Of a DNA stretch of 64,000 bases, positions 21,866 through 32,283 are shown piece after piece (position 1 is the stretch's first letter; each line of letters opens with the position of its first letter). Source of the stretch: Dermanyssus gallinae (taxonomy: Eukaryota > Arthropoda > Arachnida > Mesostigmata > Dermanyssidae); the NCBI GenBank assembly GCA_003439945.1, contig QVRM01000973.1:187825-251824 (forward strand), in the 5' to 3' direction. The notes beneath the pieces are model-generated. The model saw nothing but the letters and a program-made list of their open reading frames with translations, searched no databases and was not told the DNA's origin. Made by a program: the position numbers and the translations under genes.

Positions 21866-22734
21866 ACTGCAATAGAAGAACTGTGTTAAAACTACCCAAA
21901 TGGTTGCTATTAATTACCCCCCCTGCTCTCTGCAGCGTTACTGCAGCATTAGGCGGCGAGATCGTATGCTGCTCGCGCGCCTGTGGTACAATCGGGCACC
22001 GCAAATGCTCTGGCAAAGACGCTGTGAGCACGCAAAGCTTGGTGTGTATCACCACCTACAGCAACAAAAGTCACGTACTCGGTAACTGCTCAACGGGCCC
22101 TGTCAACGGGTTATCCTCACGAACAGAATGCTCAATCAGCTTCTTTCTTGTGTCCGAGTAAGCGGCACTCCGTTTAGTTCCGCCCACGCCTAACAATTAT
22201 TGGTCATGGCGTTTGATCGTATTCTTCAGTTCGCCGAAAGCTCACGACGACAGCAAAGAGACTTCTTCGTATCCTGACGGAGCTGAGCGTCAACGTCAAG
22301 GATAGCAGAATATTCTGCTTCAATACGCTCGTATGCGGATCACCAGCAGTGAAGCCTTTCCGACCTCAGAGTCGGACTCGCGCTCTGCATAAAAAAATTA
22401 GCATAAGGCTAAGGTCCTCGTATTGCATGCCTCGACTCTGCTCTCAACTCTGCTGCTGGAGTAACCAGCGCTTCGCCCACGACGTCTACGCACAGTCTGA
22501 TGGCCGTCCGCGACTCACCGAGTTCAACGGTCGACGCGACATTGACGCGCAGTTGCTGCATTTCCAAGCTGAAATGCAGCCACATGGCAGATAGAATTCC
22601 GCCGACTGTTTTTAAACTATAGGCCATATTTCTAGCGGAGCCTCCAAAGCTGGTCTTTGAGCTATCTTCATTCCTCATCGATCTACCACTAGAGATGACG
22701 CACGAATGGGCGTTACACATAAACGCCCACAAAC
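21866..22734. other. No gene recognised
   Basis: Mixed-composition sequence with overlapping frames (21820-22161 plus, 22349-22594 plus, 22409-22732 minus). It may include the decayed upstream part of the LINE that starts to be recognisable at 22735, but no motif is visible. Confidence 0.4.
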
Positions 22735-23372
22735 ATTTTCCATTGTATTTATTTTGATCAGAAAAGTGCTTTTAACAAGGTCGACCAAAAGATTGTAGTC
22801 AACAAACTAAGAGCACTCGACGTTCATACGCAGGCCTGCGAATGGTTAACCGAGTTTTTGCACGACCGGAGTCTTTCGGACAAGTCAAGTCAGACACTAT
22901 CTGGCGTGCTGCAGAGAAGCTGCGTCTCTCTCAATAACAAGTAAACAATGTTTGTTCTAGATATGAAACTCTTTATGCTGTTGCGTGTTAAATATTTGTC
23001 TTTGTTGCAGACTTAATATACTTAGTACTTGGACTATATAGTGCGCTAGCCTCCTCATCAGCGCGCACAGCGCTGCAACCCGCTGTCGATAATGTCAGCC
23101 GGTGGTGCATGGATAATAATGGTATGCAGCTCTCCGTTCATAGGAGGCTTGCTTTAGCATACGGCTTCTTTGAGCTAAGCTACCTACTCAATGGATTAAC
23201 ACTGTCAATATGACGCGGGATTTTGGAGTCTTGTTCTTGACAAACATCACCATCTCAACGCATTTTACAAGAAACTAGTCAAAGCAGCATCTATTCTTGT
23301 GAATATGTTGTTTCGCTGTTTCATGGTTACGGAGGCTACAATGTATCTTTGGTTGTACAAATCGATTGTGTT

Positions 23373-23679
23373 TTGTGTGAAACCGCTTTGTAAACGCGCG
23401 GTCGGCAAACAGTCGAGACGAGGGTGCCCCGCAAGGGGCCAACGCAATCCAGCCCTCAGGTGAAGGATCTCGACGCATCTTCCCGGGTTCGGGGACCATG
23501 AGCCGGTAGAACACGAGACTCCCCTCTCATGATCTCGAAGTGTGGCCCAACACAATTTCGAACCTTGGGGGGTGGGGAGGACTGGGGTTTTAAGTGGGTG
23601 AGAGTCCCACACTAGGTGTTGTTGATTGTCAACACCGACCGTGCATTATGCATTTTCCAAACGTCCCACATCAACAAAA
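23373..23679 (+). mobile_element. SINE-like insertion with 14-bp target duplication
   Basis: The LINE frame is interrupted here. The 14 bases AAATCGATTGTGTT occur at 23359-23372 and again at 23680-23693, exactly flanking about 307 bases ending in an A-run (CAACAAAAA). In the LINE protein the residues KSIV are encoded on both sides, so the insertion explains the break. The insert has no long frame. It carries a GGGTTCGGGGACC box resembling a B-box and a small hairpin (GTGGG, CCCAC) near 23597-23616, a motif also found at about 42670-42692. The flanking duplication and A-tail are what LINE-driven retroposition produces. Confidence 0.7.
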
Positions 23680-23741
23680 AAATCGATTGTGTTGTCCAAA
23701 CTGTTATACTGTTCGTCTGTATGGCATCCATGTTTGTGTAA

Positions 23742-23774
<33 letters not shown>
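23742..23774. repeat. (TA)n microsatellite inside LINE relic
   Basis: About 30 bases of TA splitting the reverse transcriptase piece between the PVW-like and VQRRF blocks. Confidence 0.95.
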
Positions 23775-23776
<2 letters not shown>

Positions 23777-23880
23777 TGAAGGTGTGCAGAGAAGATTCTG
23801 AAAAAGAGTCCTCAGAAGATGCGACCTTGAATCAAACGATATTGTGAACGATCTTATGCAGACATACTCAAAAGTAATGA

Positions 23881-24116
23881 CGAACGGGTTCTAGCTCAGC
23901 TTGTGGGTGCGAACCTTATTGATCACTTTTTTGAAGTTGGCCGAGTCATCGCAGATGCCAACTAATGTCTGGGCCTATTTTTGTTGCAAGAACAGAATAC
24001 ATCAATCATGTGTACGCCTAGCGCATAGCCAGGCATATTCAGAACAGGGCGACTGCGCAGGTTCCTCCAGCTCTTATTTTGTGAATTTATATCACGAACA
24101 CTATTTGGCTTCTGGT

Positions 24117-24158
<42 letters not shown>

Positions 24159-24564
24159 AACTCACGTCCTCGTAATTATATTATTCCCGTTGACTAAATA
24201 AAACAGCAAACGGCTACTTGGCGGGCTTAATTTCATTGATTGAGGCCTTAGTCAGTTCTAGCAAGTTTCAGTCTATGTAAGCAAAAATATGCATATGCAT
24301 TATTATCTAATATTTTTACACCATTTAAATTCTAGAAAAAAATTGTCTTGAATAGGGTACGCATGCCACTCTTTTATATTAGAGGCGCTTAGAGCGGCAG
24401 CGGACATTTTATATATCTTATCTTATCTATAAGCGGACATTTTCTATATCTAGGGTTTTCTCAACAGTCCTTGTGACAGCATGATTATTGACTTGTGTAA
24501 GCGGTTTATCGGTTTATCATCTATTCTCGTTAAGCATCGCTCAATGAGAGTTCAATTAACAACA
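23881..24564. other. No gene recognised
   Basis: (TA)n at 24119-24156. The 20-base phrase AGCGGACATTTT with TATATCT recurs at about 24391 and 24432. No coding signal. Confidence 0.5.
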
Positions 24565-24645
24565 GGGATCGAACCGGCGACACCTGGATAGATGGCAACC
24601 ATGGCTAGTGCAATAGCCCTCTAGACCACGCTGCCACATACACAC
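24565..24645 (-). repeat. tRNA-derived SINE head or tRNA pseudogene
   Basis: The minus strand reads GGCAGCGTGGTCTAGAGGGC (A-box TGGTCTAGAGGG), then after about 45 bases CCGGTTCGATCCCTG (B-box). Spacing is tRNA-like, possibly Ser/Leu class with a variable arm, but the acceptor and anticodon stems are not convincing. Confidence 0.5.
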
Positions 24646-24914
24646 ATATACAATCGACTACTATTACAACTGTAAATCTTCTCCTCTCGTTTCACTAAAC
24701 AGTACAGCTGTAGCTCACTCCGTACAGTTCACTGTCTCTTGGCGTAGCGAATGGCCTTCAACGCAGACGCTAGATTTGCTCATTTGATTAGTGAACCTTA
24801 ACATATATTTGACTTGTCTCTATTAAGTAACAATTTCTGACAAGACTGTCTATGAATCGCCATCCACCAAAGCATCTAATCTTATGTTTCAATTTCTCAC
24901 CAGCATGTCAGATA

Positions 24915-24940
24915 AATATATATATATATATATATATATA
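24915..24940. repeat. (TA)n at mariner insertion point
   Basis: The left end of the mariner copy directly abuts this TA run, consistent with TA target preference. Confidence 0.95.
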
Positions 24941-26109
24941 CAGGTAGTTCAACAAGTTCTTAAAATAAAAACCAAGAATTTTCCAAATCTTGTTTTAAAT
25001 GTTTTCTTATTCGATATACTCTCCGAGAAGCTCAATACACTTTTCCCACCAAGAAATCGGAGCACATATACCTCTTGAGTAGAATTCCGCGTCTTTAGAC
25101 TGACAATAGGCATTGACAGCAGCCTTAACCTCTTCATTGCTAGAAAAACGCTTTCCACCGACACTATTCTTCAAATGTCCGACGACGAAATTATCAGAGG
25201 GGGACAACCATCGTCTGCAAAGCGGGCCGTTTCACAATGAGTTCTAGCTTCAGGCAGTCCAACAGTCTTGCATAATATTCTCCCGTGATCGTTTTACCGC
25301 TCTCAAGGTAGTCGACCAGAATTATTCCACGTTGATCCCAAAAAACCGTAGCCATCATCTTTCCGGCCGATACCGTTGTCCGCACCCTTTTCGGAGGTTC
25401 TTCACTAGGTGCACACCATTGGCGAGATGCTTCTTGGGTCTCGGGAGTGTAGTGATAAACCCAGCTTTCATCGACGGTCACGAATCTGCGCCAAAAATCA
25501 CACGGATTTTCCGACATCTTGGTCAAATTTCGCTGTGAAGCGGAAACACGCGCGTCTTTTTGGCCTTAGTTGAGCAAATGAGGCACCCATTTTGCTCTGA
25601 GCTTTTTCATCTTCAAGTTCTTGTGCAGAATGAAATGCACACTACCCAAACTGATCCCCAAGGTCTCCGCTATCTCCCTAATGTTCACTCGCTTATCTGC
25701 GGCAACGATTTTCCGCACTTTTTCCACGTTTTCCTCATCAGTTGCCGTTTTTGGGAGTTCTGAACGTAGTTCATCATCGGTGCTCCTGTGACCTCTTTTT
25801 AACTCATTAATCCAGTTGGAAACAGTGGCAAAACATGGCGCAGAGTCACCGTACACCTCGTCTAACTCAGTTTTCACTTGGGTCGCATTCCAACCTTTGA
25901 AATAAAAATGCTTGATAACTACTCGAAACTCTTTTTTCTCAATTTTTTAAAGTTACGCACGGGAAAAGCGATCAAACGAAATCGCAACGACCAATCACCA
26001 TAATATTTTGACTGCTAGCAGTCGAAAAGTTGCCGTTTCCAATAGCGACGAAAGCGCGCCAAAATTCGATCTCTGAAAAGCTCATTTTAAAAACCTGTTG
26101 AATTACCTG
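24941..26109 (-). mobile_element. Mariner transposon with terminal repeats, internally deleted
   Basis: Terminal inverted repeats of about 28 bases begin CAGGTAGTTCAACAAGTT at 24941 and, read inward from 26109, CAGGTAATTCAACAGGTT; both ends abut TA. At roughly 1.17 kb it is shorter than the usual 1.3 kb. The minus-strand transposase reads EKKEFRVVIKHFYFKGWNAT (initiator codon now ATT at 25943), then a paired helix-turn-helix (DEVYGDSAPCFATVSNW, VNIREIAETLGISLGSVHFI), WVPHLL, and FWRRFVTVDESWVYHYTPET with the first catalytic Asp. The block with the second Asp (HDNAPAH in the family) is deleted near 25190-25215. The frame resumes at PSD, then GGKRFSSNEEV, WWEKCIELLGEYIE. The enzyme would be inactive. 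Confidence 0.92.
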
Positions 26110-26140
26110 TAAATACATATAGAGACACAGACAGACTATA

Positions 26141-26202
<62 letters not shown>

Positions 26203-26207
26203 TATCC

Positions 26208-26244
<37 letters not shown>

Positions 26245-26280
26245 TATCCGAATATCCAAAACGTGAAACAACAGTAGCCT
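26110..26280. repeat. Two (TA)n tracts
   Basis: TA runs at 26141-26200 and 26213-26242 separated by a GTTTATCC phrase, which recurs after the second run. Confidence 0.95.
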
Positions 26281-26711
26281 TAACAGACCTTGACGAGGTT
26301 GTTTTTGTTGAAGCTTAACTCCTGCGGTATACTCGCGCTGTAATTGTAGTTGTTGTTGTCGTGGTGGTTGTTGTTGTTGCTGTTGATAACAAAGTCGTTG
26401 TTTTGGAAGGCCGCGTCGACGATGGCAATATGAATCATGGTCCCAACGAGAACGTCAGAGTCGTGAGCGGCGCCGGCGTGGGCAGCGTCGCCTTCGGACG
26501 GGTGCGCTGTCGTTGCCGCGACAGCCACCCGTCGCAGACCACGGCAGAGCAGCAGCTCGCTGACGCCGTCGAGAACCGGGCCCGCCAACGTCACGTTTGG
26601 GCGTCGACCCGTTGTCCTCACAAAGTTCGACCTCACTGATCGATCGTCAAGTCGAGTCGCCCAGAGCTTGTCGCCTGCCCTCCGTTCGCTCGCGTTGCCC
26701 GCTTTTTACGA
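26281..26711 (-). other. GC-rich block with open minus frame, possible exon
   Basis: A minus-strand frame stays open from about 26711 to a TAA at 26282-26280. Within it the codons favour C/G in third position, including an Asn-rich run (NSNNNNHHDNNNYNYSAS) encoded almost entirely by AAC. A hydrophobic stretch LVGTMIHIAIVDAAF is present. However, the plus strand is also open over 26361-26639 with equal bias, and no splice border is convincing, so the true coding strand is undecided. Confidence 0.25.
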
Positions 26712-27496
26712 ACGTCGCAATTTCTTCTACTTTTGGCACGTTTTTCTCTTCTCGCGTCGCTTCTTTTTCTACGACGTTCCGTTCAGCTCGAAATTCTTGT
26801 GTCGCGGCGATTGCCCTGCCCAGATTGTCTTATTTTCTCTCTATGTCCCTCGTCTCAGACCTCTATCTGTCTCTCAACCTCTTTTCTATTCTATCTCTGA
26901 CCTTCTCCCTCTCTTTCTCTCTTGCTCACTCTCTCTCTCTTTCATTATGTTTCCACCTCCCTGATTCCAGCGACTGACAACAGCTTTCTAGGAAAGCCTG
27001 CACGTTATGCGCCCAATGCACTGTGCACACATTATGCTGCTGGTCGACGGTAATGCGTGCGACCATAGCTGCTGCACGTTACGGCGGTTTTTTTGGTAGC
27101 TCGTGCACACAGCAGCAGCCGCAGCACCGGTAGGGAATGGCTGATGATGATAAGGATGATGGTGCTGATTAGGATGATGACATGAGGTGCGAATGAGGAT
27201 GATGGCAATCATGAGGGTGGTTGAACGTAAGACTCGGCGTGCGATGAACTAATTATGGGTCTTCCTGTACAGGTTTTTGCGTTTTTGACGTCTCTCGTCA
27301 AAGAAATCACTTTAACACGTGCTGAGCCATGCGAGCGGCGCGTGTCGATATTACCTCGCTTAACTTGTCGCAGCGACATTCAGTTCTCATAGACTGTCGC
27401 CACCAGACTACACTTTGAGCACGACGACTCAATTGCGACCTTGACCACGACGACTCGATTGCGTGAACGAGATTCAGCAATTTCTGACCGTCATTT
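26712..27496. other. CT-rich tract and GC-mixed spacer
   Basis: A polypyrimidine region (CTCTCTTTCTCTCTTGCTCA and similar) runs from about 26836 to 26955. A GAT/GATGATG patch lies near 27142-27210. No gene is supported. Confidence 0.5.
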
Positions 27497-27709
27497 CTAG
27501 CTCGTCAGGATGCTGGCAGTGACAATCTTCCTGATAATTGCCAATCGAGTTTCGATGTTAACTTCGCTACTGCTACAGCTCTGCGCCGTCAGATCTGTTT
27601 TAAACTGTTCGAGAGTATCCGAAACGCGGGTACGGACCACGCGGCACGAACGCGGCATGTTTAGCAGCAATACGAGTTTGCACGCGGCATTCCATGTTTG
27701 CGCCTGCAT
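27497..27709 (-). other. Open frame with weak gag-like character
   Basis: The minus strand encodes VVRTRVSDTLEQFKTDLTAQ followed by NIETRLAIIRKIV. An Arg-start amphipathic helical segment of this type opens many BEL/Pao-type gag proteins, but the likeness is loose. The overlapping plus frame (27510-27950, 146 codons) starts with a hydrophobic run and is equally unproven. Confidence 0.18.
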
Positions 27710-28752
27710 TCACAATCAATCAAGGCACGCAGATCATGATAGACAGATGCCGAAGCAGCAACATCAAGAGTTCAGACATCGGCCTATGATAGGATTGAAG
27801 ACACTTACCGGTCACACACACCCGAAATCGCACAGGGGAATCCAAATAGCCCATCGGCATCACTGCTTATCAGTTATTGAGCAGCAAGCGAGAGAACTAA
27901 CAGTAAGCGTATGTGCGAACGTGCCTGCCGTGCGCATTGAGGACGTCTGAGTGCACCGATAACTCCACAAGCCAACAAGGCTGACGAATGAGAACTCACC
28001 ACCCCCTCACCTCGTCACTGACCAATCTCAGCCTGTGCGTCAGGCATCCCACCTCACTTCCGCTACTTCCTCGCGACGCGACCTCAACCACCAACACTGC
28101 CGCGGATGCTTGTCCTACCGCTACTGAAGCCAGCCGGTCTGAACTCAGTCGGCATTGAAAGTTCCTGTCACTTACTACTCGGCGGTAAGTGGTAAGGGAC
28201 TCTCCAGGACGGGAGAGGGCCACGTGAGGAAGGGCACGTTAGTTGAGTTCCTCCTGGGGGTCCCAAGCCCCAATCGACAAGGTCGGCGGGAACTGACTTG
28301 CCACACAAGACCTTGTGCGTTGCGTTTTGTACCGGAGCGCGCACGCACGCCAGAGCAGCGCACGGTTATCCCACGGGAGAGCTGTGAACAGTGTGCTGTC
28401 GTGCGTATAGAGAGAATAGCCCAGTAGTCTACGGAGGTCGTGAGTCGATGTTTCGGCAGTGGCCGACTTGGTTGATTTAATAGAAAAGTAACATGACCAT
28501 ACTCCGTCGTCTTCCAGGCCGGGTAGGAGGACGTTCGGGTCGAGCTGCCGAGGGAATAGAAGCCCTCTTCGGGGCGGGCCGCCCCTCTGTTTTCGATGAG
28601 GCACCATCTTCGCACGCTGTTAACAACAGATAGAACATCTCTTGTTTTCTTTGATGTGGAATGATAAGCGAGTCGCATAATGGCCGAGGCGAAAGCTACA
28701 AAACGAGCAGCGTCGCTGTAAGCGCTAATAGCGTGGAAACGAGCACTGAAAA
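27710..28752. other. No gene recognised
   Basis: GC-moderate sequence with open frames on both strands at 28155-28678 that overlap each other. I see no known domain or splice-bounded exon. Confidence 0.4.
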
Positions 28753-28798
28753 GCCACCTTTGTATAACCTAAATCTAGCTAGGTTATATAAAGGTGGC
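28753..28798. repeat. Strong 19-bp hairpin
   Basis: GCCACCTTTGTATAACCTA (28753-28771) pairs with TAGGTTATATAAAGGTGGC (28780-28798) with one mismatch around an 8-base loop. It might be a solo fold-back repeat or a structured RNA. The stem is shorter than a typical microRNA precursor. Confidence 0.8.
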
Positions 28799-30039
28799 CC
28801 TAATCCGTAGCCAGTTTTTATAAGACTATCAGCATTACAACAGACGTAGTATAATTATGCGTCTTGTCCTTTACCTTGACCAATAAAAGCATTTACATAA
28901 TACACATGTAAATGGAGTTGATTACGGCACTACAAAAAAAAAATTATAGCTTACTATGCTTACACGCCGCGACCTTACAAGCCATATCATAGTGTTCTCT
29001 ATTAGAGATCTTCCGAACAGAGATACATCATCTCTCTATACTAGCTCGCGTGAGCTACAACAGTGTATATATGCCCTTTAAACTCATCGTTTCTACTTAT
29101 TATTAGACTGTGAGTTCTCCTCGAGTTGCCTGGTGAGAGACATATGTGTATGCTACGTTGTTTTTTATTCGATAAATGTTTCATTGCTGTTTAAGCGCGC
29201 TTGCTGTTTCACGTGCCTATGCCAATTTGCGTAAATTGAGGTGTAGAGAGAAACTAGCTCGTCTTCAGCAACCATTGACTTCCAGCAACCATTGAATCAA
29301 GCTCCATCCAACTCTAGTACTGCTTAAACAGTTAGGCACATATTAAGTGTTTCACTTCATCTTCTGCTCATTGGCCAGTCATCATGTAGCGCATGTACAA
29401 GAAGAATTAATTATGTTTAATTACAAAAAAATTCTATTACCCTGCCTGAATAAGTGACGAGGTTCTCGACAATATCGCAGGTGTAAGGTACTTCTAATTA
29501 GATTTTTAAAGTAGGTGACGTACATGATGACACCTTTCAATTTGTACTAAGTGAACTCTGATTCACAACTAACGCAGCGTTTCAACGTACCGTATTACTG
29601 TTTACACTCTTCGTATAAGGTTGTGTAGGTATATTATAAGAATCACGTCATTTTTCTTGGCCTATGATTGGCGTTAGAGTTGGACCCGTAGCCTATGGCG
29701 ACAAAGCAATGCATACGTTTCAGGGGTAGTTTTACAGCTTTAAAGCGTCGTCGTCGTCGTTGTGTTGTTGTTATTTGCTCATCAGCAAGCAGGATGCTTT
29801 CGTTTCAGCCTGGTCGTGGACAGTGAAAAAAGGCAGAACTTGTGATGGGAAGGGTTTCGTTCGCTGACAGGTTATCATATTTCGTGTATCCCATGTCCGG
29901 AGCTCCGACCTGCAACGAGAGAGCGATCATCGGTCTGCCTATGGTTCAATGTGTCTAAGTATGCACGTATATATATGTATATATGCGTGTATCGTTAACT
30001 ATTTACGCTACGATTCTTTCTACGCAGCACGTTCTTGTG
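28799..30039. other. No gene recognised
   Basis: AT-rich. A small duplication of CAGCAACCATTGA occurs at about 29267-29295, and a GTC/GTT run at 29746-29772. Nothing codes. Confidence 0.5.
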
Positions 30040-30245
30040 GATGCGCTGCGATAGCCGCACAACCTGGCGCCAGCACCCGGGTGAGGCCGTCCCGAACCCT
30101 TCCAGAGAGAGATTGGGAGCAAACTTGCATTGGATACCCTGAGGCGCAAGGGCTCTGGGTGTTGACCTCAAACCCGCACGACGCGGCTATACCCTCAGAT
30201 AAGAGAGCCAAACAAGCAAAAAAACACTTGCAAATTAAAAAATAA
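30040..30245 (+). repeat. Possible retroposed GC islet with A-rich tail
   Basis: A GC-rich segment of about 150 bases (GCACCCGGGTGAGGCCGTCC and following) in AT-rich surroundings ends in an A-rich stretch (GCAAAAAAACACTTGCAAAT, then AAAAAATAAA). Its ends carry short inverted matches (GATAGCCGCAC, GCGGCTATACC). SINE-like by shape only. Confidence 0.3.
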
Positions 30246-30809
30246 ACTTACGACACGTTTACAATGGTGTCAAGTACCATTATTTTGATGATTATTATTT
30301 AAGGTAGGTACCTCATAGAAGGTAATGGATCGAGGAGAACAGATAGGAAATTAAACATTTCGTTCAAGTAGCGCATGCACTCGGGTAGATTGAACATAAG
30401 ACGGCGTGGTACAAGAAGAGTGGTCCCGATCGATAGCTGACGCTAATATCCGGACGCGCTTCACTTGTGTGGCGCAAGTACAGTGCCCCGGAAGGTTTGC
30501 GAATATGCCAAATTATCGTTTGAAAACATGCTCAGGTACAAAAAAGACAAACTAGATTAACGTTGTAATAGATTACCAAGTGTTACATTACAATAATATA
30601 AATAGAAACGCAAAAGCAATAATGTGTCACTAAAGTCATAGTATTCGACCATTTATTTTCTCCAATAAAAACATTAGTAATAATAACAACGGCCGGTGCA
30701 AATGACCATAATAATGTCGTGGAGGTGTGGATGTGAACTCGGCCAGACGACTGCATATGGGACCTCCCCTACAGTTTAGGTATAGGGCTGCCGAATACAA
30801 TAAAAAGCC
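30246..30809. other. No gene recognised
   Basis: AT-rich, no motif. A minus frame at 30636-30839 runs antisense into the zinc-knuckle relic. Confidence 0.5.
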
Positions 30810-30995
30810 AGTCTGACCTACCTGCAGAAGATGCGCCAAGCCAGGCCATCAGATGTGCTAGTGACAAGTGATAACTAATGCTCTAATTGCGGAAGTGCGC
30901 ACTCTGTCAACGATAATAGATGTTCAGTCTGGCAAAGCTACGCTGAAGCTCAAAGACAGGCGCTTTGTGAAAAGAAGTCTGCGCGCTTGTAGCTC
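30810..30995 (+). mobile_element. LINE ORF1 (gag-like) zinc-knuckle relic
   Basis: The plus strand reads TCRRCAKPGHQMC, then two stops, then CSNCGSAHSVNDNRCSVWQS followed by AEAQRQALCEKKSAR. Tandem Cys/His knuckles (C-x2-C-x4-H-..-C), with the second of the CxNCGxxHxxxxxxC form followed by a basic helix, are the signature of ORF1 nucleic-acid-binding proteins of jockey/I/CR1-type LINEs. The upstream and downstream parts are degraded; the reverse transcriptase tail at 31677 could belong to the same element. Confidence 0.65.
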
Positions 30996-31676
30996 ACCGC
31001 CCGACTAAGGATTTGGCTGCAGTTATCTCAGAGAGCCTCTTCGCTGGCAACAAAACCTGACGGACGCAAACCATATGCGGAAGCTGCAAGGGCTTCCACA
31101 TTTTTCGTGATAGGGAACGATGAAAAATCAGTAGTATGCCAACACCTTGCGCTGCCTATCAAATCTAAGCTGGCTGACAATAAAACAGCACGCAAGGATG
31201 AACCCAGTCGCTGAAGGATGCCAAATAATCTGAATCGTCAAAAGTAACCCCTTTGGACTCTTCAAAATTCTGGGATCGCTTGGACCCCTATCATTCCAGT
31301 TGCTAGAAGATATCTACGAGCATCTTGGTTATTTAGAGAGCGAGACAGAAAAGCTTCCAGCTCTCCGTTTCTGAAAAACAGAATCGACCAGTCATATCTT
31401 ACGTCATTCCATAGATCTAACCAGCCTACGTAAACATACGACCGATGTACACGAATAAGAAGAACACCGTATGCACATACCGATAATCTTTTAGTATAGG
31501 AACAAGCAGTCCGAGTGGTCCGAGTGCGATGAGCTAACAATGCCAAACAAGAGGCCCTGGTAAAGTTTCACGACTGACAAGCATGCAACCGCAGGAGGCT
31601 CTGTGCCTTTGAAGACCACCAGGATACTACGAACGTGTCAAACTCTCAAATATATTTAAGATATTTCAGAATACAA
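30996..31676. other. Probable decayed LINE sequence
   Basis: Between the zinc-knuckle relic and the tail at 31677. Fragments such as LLEDIYEHLGYLESETEKLP are open but carry no recognised motif. Confidence 0.3.
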
Positions 31677-31863
31677 GCGAGAACACCAGAGACAGGACTA
31701 AGCAAGGTACTGATATTAACTTAGAACAAAAATTGTAGAAAAGAACTAGCCTTTCCATCAGAAACTAAGGTCTTGGAATAAGAAGGACCACATCTCTAGC
31801 TGCAATGTGCTAACGCTGCATCGCTAAATCATTTCGGCGGGATCTCTCTAGCGGAATCACTGA
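31677..31863 (+). mobile_element. Reverse transcriptase tail fragment, copy 1
   Basis: The plus strand reads NLEQKL, KRTSLSIRN and GLGIRRTTSLAAMC with three stops. 'xGLGIRxxxxxAxxAY' is the helix following the thumb in many non-LTR reverse transcriptases. Copy 2 lies inverted at 32096-32278 with high similarity. Confidence 0.55.
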
Positions 31864-31874
31864 ATGAATAAAAC

Positions 31875-32048
31875 GTTTAGGAGTTTATATATTGTAGAAT
31901 TACATCAAGTACATCCCAAAGTATTGATGTGCTACGCCAAGGAAACCAGGGCGATGTCAGATAACTGTCGTTACATTAATACTAACAATAATAACTCACG
32001 TGCTCTCTCAGGTGAGCGGGATCGAGTCGACTCCTAATAGTGGTATCT
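31875..32048. repeat. Repeat X, left copy (inverted partner at 32284)
   Basis: 174 bases whose reverse complement matches 32284-32457 (for example ACTCACGTGCTCTCTCAGG versus CTGAGAGAGCACGTGAGT, and TAGAATTACATCAAGTACATC). In sense orientation X follows the coding block here but precedes it in the other copy. Confidence 0.85.
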
Positions 32049-32095
32049 GCGAACATAGTTGTCTTCTTTAGTTCTACTCTTTGCATCCTTGTCAA

Positions 32096-32278
32096 TCAAT
32101 GATTCCGCCAGAGAGCCGAATTGATTTAGCTGATGCAGCATAGCATATTGCAGCTAGAGATGTGGTCCTGCTTATTCCAAGACCTTCGTTTCTGCTGGAA
32201 AGGCTAGTTCTTCTCCACAATTTTCGTTCTAAGTTAAGCAGTGCCTCGCTTAGTTGTTTGTCTCTGGTGTTCTCGTCG
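32096..32278 (-). mobile_element. Reverse transcriptase tail fragment, copy 2
   Basis: The minus strand is open and reads TRDENTRDKQLSEALLNLER, KLWRRTSLSSRN, then EGLGISRTTSLAAICYAASA and a stop. It is the better preserved version of copy 1 at 31677-31863. The same helix precedes the kind of C-terminal domain seen at 10798 in related elements, so they may be one family. Confidence 0.6.
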
Positions 32279-32283
32279 CGGGT

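Larger units (their letters stand above)
22735..23880 (+). mobile_element. Decayed jockey/CR1-type LINE reverse transcriptase
   Basis: Plus-strand pieces in order: YFDQKSAFNKVDQKIVVNKL with ALDVHTQACEWLTEFLHDR (the 'DFxKAFDxVxH..L..KL' palm block with its first catalytic Asp), a short LSGVLQRS piece (usually 'LSGVPQGS'), LQPAVDNVSRWCMDNNGMQL, then LDKHHHLNAFYKKLVKAASI, KSIVLSKLLYCSSVWHP and IEGVQRRF. The YxDD region is not recognisable. The copy is broken by an inserted SINE-like element (23373-23679), by an expanded (TA)n at 23742-23774, and by stops. It is a dead relic. Confidence 0.8.

Noticed and set aside
24565..24645. Functional tRNA-Ser/Leu gene
   Set aside because: Good internal promoter boxes but no convincing cloverleaf.
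24941..26109. Active mariner transposase
   Set aside because: The start codon is lost, frames are broken and the second catalytic Asp block is deleted.
26361..26639. Plus-strand gene in the GC-rich block
   Set aside because: The minus strand is equally open and biased; no splice border decides between them.
28753..28798. microRNA precursor
   Set aside because: The stem is only 19 pairs with a small loop and no flanking extension; reported only as a hairpin.
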